From NCBI GenBank assembly GCA_002480735.1, contig DLCS01000206.1:1-8906 (forward strand): a DNA stretch of 8,906 nucleotides, read 5' to 3'. Below, piece after piece: positions 6,554 through 8,906 of the stretch. The notes below the pieces were generated by a model, which was not told the origin of the DNA, made no database searches, and saw nothing but the letters and a program-made list of their open reading frames with translations. The first letter of the stretch is position 1. Every line of letters starts with the position of its first letter. Position numbers and translations under genes: made by a program. Source of the stretch: Bacillaceae bacterium UBA7792 (GTDB lineage: Bacteria; Bacillota; Bacilli; Bacillales; Cytobacillaceae).

Positions 6554-6582
6554 AGTGTACAGAGTCCTCACGACAAGGTCAA
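6554..6582 (-). promoter_or_regulatory. Sigma-A promoter of hemZ
   Basis: TTGACC (6582-6577) and TACACT (6559-6554) are spaced by 17 bases, a good sigma-A match (five and four of six). It follows directly after the yhaX terminator, and the predicted start point is near 6547, leaving an 80-90 base leader before the TTG start. The position coincides with the in-frame GTG at 6547, which makes that codon an unlikely start. Confidence 0.65.
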
Positions 6583-6594
6583 TCGAACAACACG

Positions 6595-6617
6595 AAAAAG
6601 CAGGCAACAGCCTGCTT
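6595..6617 (-). terminator. Rho-independent terminator of yhaX
   Basis: AAGCAGGC (6617-6610) and GCCTGCTT (6605-6598) form a perfect 8-bp stem with a TGTT loop, running into a T stretch (6599-6595). It lies only five bases after the yhaX stop codon. It falls inside the N-terminal extension of the longest hemZ reading frame, which is strong evidence that the extension is not coding. Confidence 0.88.
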
Positions 6618-6621
6618 CCAC

Positions 6622-7488
6622 TCATCGAATGATATTCATTTTTTTCAGAAACTCTATCGGCTGCTGCTTGCGGAAATGCTCCTTTACCATATAGCTTACT
6701 CCATTTTCTTGATTAGAGCGGGTAATCCAATCTGCGGCCTGCTTCAGCTGGGCAGGCGCATTGCCCATGGCCACCCCGAGTCCTACTGCTTCAATCATTT
6801 CTAGATCATCCATCGCATCTCCGATGGCAACCATCTCACTTCGTTTAATGCCTAGCTGCTGCCCCAAATAGAGAAGCCCTGTGAGCTTTGAGACTGCATG
6901 AGGGACGATCTCCATACGATAATCATTGAGACGGAACGTGTCAACCTCGGAGAACATTCCTTCAATCGCTTTCTCAGCATCTTCCAGATCGCCTTTTTCT
7001 TCAAAGTAGACTTCAATTTTTGGTGGTGCACTTGGATCATCCATAATCGTATCACTGATGGACTCAACAAACTGATGTGGATAAAAAAGTGGATCCCCTG
7101 AATTGACAACGGTTTTTGCCATTAAATTATTGTTTATCTTGAGCTTATTGGCTAGTGAGTATTTTTCATGAACAAGTCTAATTTGACATTGAAAGCCCTC
7201 TAACAATCTTACAATTTCAAAGGTAATATCCTCAGAAATTCTTTTTTCGAGAATCGGTTTATCTAATTCCTTCGCAATATAGCCACCGTTATGGGTAATA
7301 AGAATGGAATCCAGCTTTAATGCCTTGGCAACCTTTTTTGCCGATGGAAAGCTTCTTGAGGTTACAAGTGTAACATAGATCCCTTTGTCCCTTACATATT
7401 CGACCGCTTCCCTTGTCGATTTATGGAGCCTGCCGTTTGCTTGCAGCAGTGTTCCATCAATATTCAAAGCTAGTAGCCTATAGATCAC
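6622..7488 (-). CDS. yhaX: HAD superfamily (Cof/YhaX-type) hydrolase lacking the nucleophile Asp
   Basis: A 288-residue HAD protein of the Cof (IIB cap) group, usually sugar-phosphate or phosphate-ester phosphatases of the cytoplasm. Motif I reads LALNIDGTLL: the acid/base Asp11 is present but the first, nucleophilic Asp is Asn9. Motif II is VTSR (Thr43/Ser44), motif III is Lys201 in VSKLTG, and motif IV is GDAMDDLEM (223-231, Asp224 and Asp228). Everything but the nucleophile is intact. The C-terminal NGVSYMVKEHF also fits YhaX. GTG 7488 is the start, with AGGGGG (7502-7497) at 8-nt spacing; an upstream ATG runs straight into a stop. It lies directly upstream of hemZ, as in B. subtilis, but a terminator separates the two. 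B. subtilis yhaX is, as I recall, a sigma-E gene, and a weak sigma-E-like site lies upstream here. Substrate unknown. Confidence 0.88.
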   Translation of the reverse strand: MIYRLLALNIDGTLLQANGRLHKSTREAVEYVRDKGIYVTLVTSRSFPSAKKVAKALKLDSILITHNGGYIAKELDKPILEKRISEDITFEIVRLLEGFQCQIRLVHEKYSLANKLKINNNLMAKTVVNSGDPLFYPHQFVESISDTIMDDPSAPPKIEVYFEEKGDLEDAEKAIEGMFSEVDTFRLNDYRMEIVPHAVSKLTGLLYLGQQLGIKRSEMVAIGDAMDDLEMIEAVGLGVAMGNAPAQLKQAADWITRSNQENGVSYMVKEHFRKQQPIEFLKKMNIIR

Positions 7489-7512
7489 CCTGTTTGCCCC
7501 CTATTCCATGAT

Positions 7513-7547
7513 GTAGATTTAAGATTTAGCTACGCCATCTAATCTAC
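7513..7547. repeat. Hairpin in the yhaX leader
   Basis: GTAGATT (7513-7519) pairs with AATCTAC (7541-7547). Beyond a two-base bulge, AGAT/ATCT continue the stem around an 11-base loop. On the minus strand it ends 10 bases before the yhaX ribosome binding site, so it could affect mRNA stability or translation. On the plus strand it is followed by TTTTA, but no plus-strand gene is there to terminate. Confidence 0.45.
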
Positions 7548-7575
7548 TTTTATGTGAGAAAAGAGGGAAATAGAA
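7547..7575 (-). promoter_or_regulatory. Weak sigma-E-like promoter for yhaX
   Basis: CATAAAAG (7554-7547) matches the sigma-E -10 CATACAMT at six of eight positions. TTCTATT (7575-7569) matches KMATATT at five of seven with an ideal 14-base spacer. Neither box is strong, and A/T-rich DNA gives such matches easily. It is listed because yhaX belongs to the sporulation mother-cell regulon in B. subtilis as far as I recall. Confidence 0.28.
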
Positions 7576-7630
7576 CAAGCAAGTTTCACATCTTAAAAAC
7601 TAGTTTAAAAACCGCTTCACCTTTGATAAA

Positions 7631-7703
7631 ATCGGTAGCATACCTTCTCTTCGTTGTTGCTCCAAAAGGCAGGAGCAAAGACTCGTTCAGGCATACCACC
7701 GAT
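7631..7703. ncRNA. Long imperfect stem-loop between yheA and yhaX, unknown RNA or repeat
   Basis: Read as minus-strand RNA, bases 7703-7689 and 7645-7631 form 15 continuous pairs including three G-U wobbles. Inside an internal loop a second perfect 7-bp stem (GGAGCAA at 7672-7678 with TTGCTCC at 7657-7663) closes an eight-base loop. Four T residues overlap the end of the minus-strand outer stem. Read from the plus strand, the three wobble positions would be mismatches (A-C), so the structure is only fully paired as minus-strand RNA, the direction of the flanking genes. It could be a small RNA, a yhaX leader element, or one copy of a dispersed repeat. I do not recognise it. A 25-codon frame (7617-7694) crosses it but has no ribosome binding site. 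Confidence 0.5.
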
Positions 7704-7721
7704 GTTTAAGATTTCCCATAG

Positions 7722-7752
7722 AAAAAGGAACCACTCAAATGTGATCCCCTTT
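7722..7752 (-). terminator. Rho-independent terminator of yheA
   Basis: AAAGGGGATCAC (7752-7741) pairs with GTGGTTCCTTTT (7734-7723) over 12 positions with three G-U wobbles and a six-base loop. The 3' arm ends in a run of five T residues (7726-7722). It begins six bases after the yheA stop codon. Confidence 0.75.
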
Positions 7753-7758
7753 CATCTG

Positions 7759-8112
7759 TTATTCAGCTGCAACGCCATACAGCTCTTCTAATGGCTTCAT
7801 AATGATCATATTTAATTCATTAATGATCATGCTCATGCGTTGCTCAGCCTCCATGAGGCGTCCAATCATATCGTGCTGCTGGACAAGGGCAACTGTCTTT
7901 TGGGCATGCTCCACTTCCTCTTGGGTAATATCCTCACCCATCATTTGCTTTTGCTGCAGCTGCATTTGAATGTTGCGGAAATTCTCGAACATCCTTCTTG
8001 CCGATTCATCCCTATTTACTGCGTCATACATCTGCTTCAACTGATGATATTCATTACTATTTCTTATTGATCTTTCTAGTTCATAGGCTGCATCATGTAA
8101 ATTCACGGCCAC
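7759..8112 (-). CDS. yheA: YheA, YlbF/YmcA-family small helical protein (UPF0342)
   Basis: A 117-residue, all-helical, soluble protein of the YlbF/YmcA family. Landmarks are RNSNEYHQLKQMYD, DESARRMFENFRNIQ at about 54-68, QQKQMMGEDITQEEV, KTVALVQQHD, and the C-terminal MKPLEELYG. Length and sequence agree with B. subtilis YheA as remembered. Relatives YlbF, YmcA and YaaT form the RicAFT complex, which affects RNase Y and phosphorelay functions; YheA's own role is not established. The GTG start at 8112 has AAGGAG (8128-8123) at 10-nt spacing; a second GTG two codons later is too far. It lies downstream of the DUF445 gene with a 125-base gap, as in B. subtilis. A -10-like TATAGT (8176-8171) lies in the gap, but without a good -35. 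A clear terminator follows. Confidence 0.92.
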   Translation of the reverse strand: MAVNLHDAAYELERSIRNSNEYHQLKQMYDAVNRDESARRMFENFRNIQMQLQQKQMMGEDITQEEVEHAQKTVALVQQHDMIGRLMEAEQRMSMIINELNMIIMKPLEELYGVAAE

Positions 8113-8134
8113 TATTGATTCACTCCTTTTTTCG

Positions 8135-8160
8135 TCTCACGCATTCATGATGCGATGAGA
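8135..8160. repeat. Hairpin just upstream of the yheA ribosome binding site
   Basis: TCTCACGCAT (8135-8144) pairs with ATGCGATGAGA (8150-8160) in a 10-bp stem with one bulged A and a five-base loop. On the minus strand it ends six bases before the yheA AAGGAG. It lacks a T-run, so it is more likely a 5' leader stem that protects or tunes the message than a terminator of the upstream gene. Confidence 0.5.
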
Positions 8161-8237
8161 AATCCATATCACTATAACAAACTATGAAGCAAATTGCACA
8201 TCGTGCGTCAATAAAATGATAAATGCACCTTTTGCTC

Positions 8238-8906
8238 TTAACCCATCACCAAAACAAAGATCCCCTGCAGCAGTCCTATGGAGCCACCGAGCAGTGCACC
8301 TAAATAGGTGATCATCTTTAATTCTCGACTCGTAATAAGCAGAACCATTTCCTCGATTCTTTCTACCGAAAAGGTCTCAACCTGTTCACGTACAACATCG
8401 GCTAAATGCAATCTTTCCATTAAATCCTCAATTCTTCCAGCAAGCCAACTTCCGAACAGCTGAACAACCTGAGGCGCCATCTGCTCGACCAAACGCTCCC
8501 TATAGGATGATGCTAACGTGGAGATTGGTGTAGAAAGAACTTGGTCCATGCGAATAATTTTGCCCACGACCTTCTTGGCAGTCTGAAGAAGCTGTTCTCG
8601 ACCAAATTGCTCCTCTAGCTGCTCGGCCTGCCAGTCAAGAATCTTCTCCCATTCTTTTCGTAACAGCGTGGCCACCAAATCCTTCGTTCCTTCATTGCTA
8701 AGAAACTTAATCAGTTCCTTTTGGATCATCCCCGTAAGATTGACATTCCCGAGAACCATTTGCAGCATATTACCAAGCATGCCACTCCGTCCTTTTACGA
8801 AATCGTCGACCATCCGCTCAATCCGAAACTCTCCTTCTATGCTATTAAAATAATCCACCCCTTTTTGAAGGATGTACCCACTGATTTCTGGGATTTTCGA
8901 GTTTAA
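8238..8906 (-). CDS. yheB: DUF445 family membrane-associated protein, YheB-like, 5' end missing
   Basis: The C-terminal 222 residues of a DUF445 protein. The frame stays open to the window edge, reading LNSKIPEISGYILQKG before the internal GTG at 8858. That GTG is therefore not the real start, and it lacks a convincing upstream ribosome binding site. B. subtilis YheB has about 377 residues, so roughly the first 155 are outside the window. The visible part is a long amphipathic helical region (for example EEQFGREQLLQTAKKVVGKI and SYRERLVEQMAPQVVQLFGS) ending in a hydrophobic, Gly-rich segment (YLGALLGGSIGLLQGIFVLV) that should be the C-terminal membrane anchor. The family is conserved in Bacilli with no well-defined function. 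It lies upstream of yheA in the same direction, as in B. subtilis, so they may share a transcript. Confidence 0.85.
   Translation of the reverse strand, partial: LNSKIPEISGYILQKGVDYFNSIEGEFRIERMVDDFVKGRSGMLGNMLQMVLGNVNLTGMIQKELIKFLSNEGTKDLVATLLRKEWEKILDWQAEQLEEQFGREQLLQTAKKVVGKIIRMDQVLSTPISTLASSYRERLVEQMAPQVVQLFGSWLAGRIEDLMERLHLADVVREQVETFSVERIEEMVLLITSRELKMITYLGALLGGSIGLLQGIFVLVMG

Noticed and set aside
7617..7694. 25-codon small protein within the 7631-7703 stem-loop
   Set aside because: No Shine-Dalgarno sequence, and its sequence is dictated by the stem symmetry.
8238..8858. DUF445 gene starting at the GTG at 8858
   Set aside because: The frame continues upstream to the window edge with plausible sequence, and 206 residues is far short of the family length.
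1..8906. CRISPR arrays, insertion sequences, prophage genes, tRNA or rRNA
   Set aside because: No regularly spaced repeats, transposase or integrase motifs, or recognisable RNA gene sequence on either strand.

Overview
The window reads as ordinary chromosome of a low-to-mid-GC, endospore-forming Firmicute of the Bacillaceae. The reasons are strong AGGAGG-type ribosome binding sites, frequent GTG/TTG starts, and a gene set (yheB, yheA, yhaX, hemZ, yhaR) that I recognise from Bacillus subtilis. All eight genes lie on the minus strand, so transcription runs from high to low coordinates. I found no phage, transposase, CRISPR, tRNA or rRNA signature.

In transcription order: the 3' part of a DUF445 membrane-protein gene (yheB-like, cut by the window end); yheA (YlbF/YmcA-type small helical protein) closed by a clear terminator; a roughly 270-base gap holding a long imperfect stem-loop; yhaX (HAD/Cof-type hydrolase) closed by a terminator; hemZ (radical SAM coproporphyrinogen dehydrogenase family) with its own sigma-A promoter and terminator; a fatty-acyl-CoA ligase with its own sigma-A promoter and a probable CcpA cre site; a crotonase-fold gene (yhaR-like) that looks more like a PaaG-type isomerase than a hydratase; and yodT (class III aminotransferase) translationally coupled to a CoA-transferase alpha subunit (yodS-like), which runs off the low-coordinate end.

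Functionally the window splits into a housekeeping/heme part (yheB to hemZ), an acyl-CoA activation and processing pair (ligase and yhaR), and the start of a yodT-yodS unit. In Bacillus that unit belongs to the lysine 2,3-aminomutase (kam) locus for beta-lysine breakdown during sporulation. Upstream of yodT I see a perfect sigma-E -10 match and a sigma-K-like promoter, which fits that role.

Three start sites differ from the longest open frame: hemZ (TTG at 6463), the ligase (ATG at 4839) and yodT (ATG at 2044). Bases 1-40 form a perfect 40-bp palindrome that breaks the CoA-transferase reading frame exactly at its centre. This is probably a fold-back artefact at a contig end, so bases 1-20 should not be trusted. 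I see no convincing new biological system. The most worthwhile points are this artefact, the structured element at 7631-7703, the missing nucleophile in YhaX, the active-site pattern of YhaR, and the regulatory sites.
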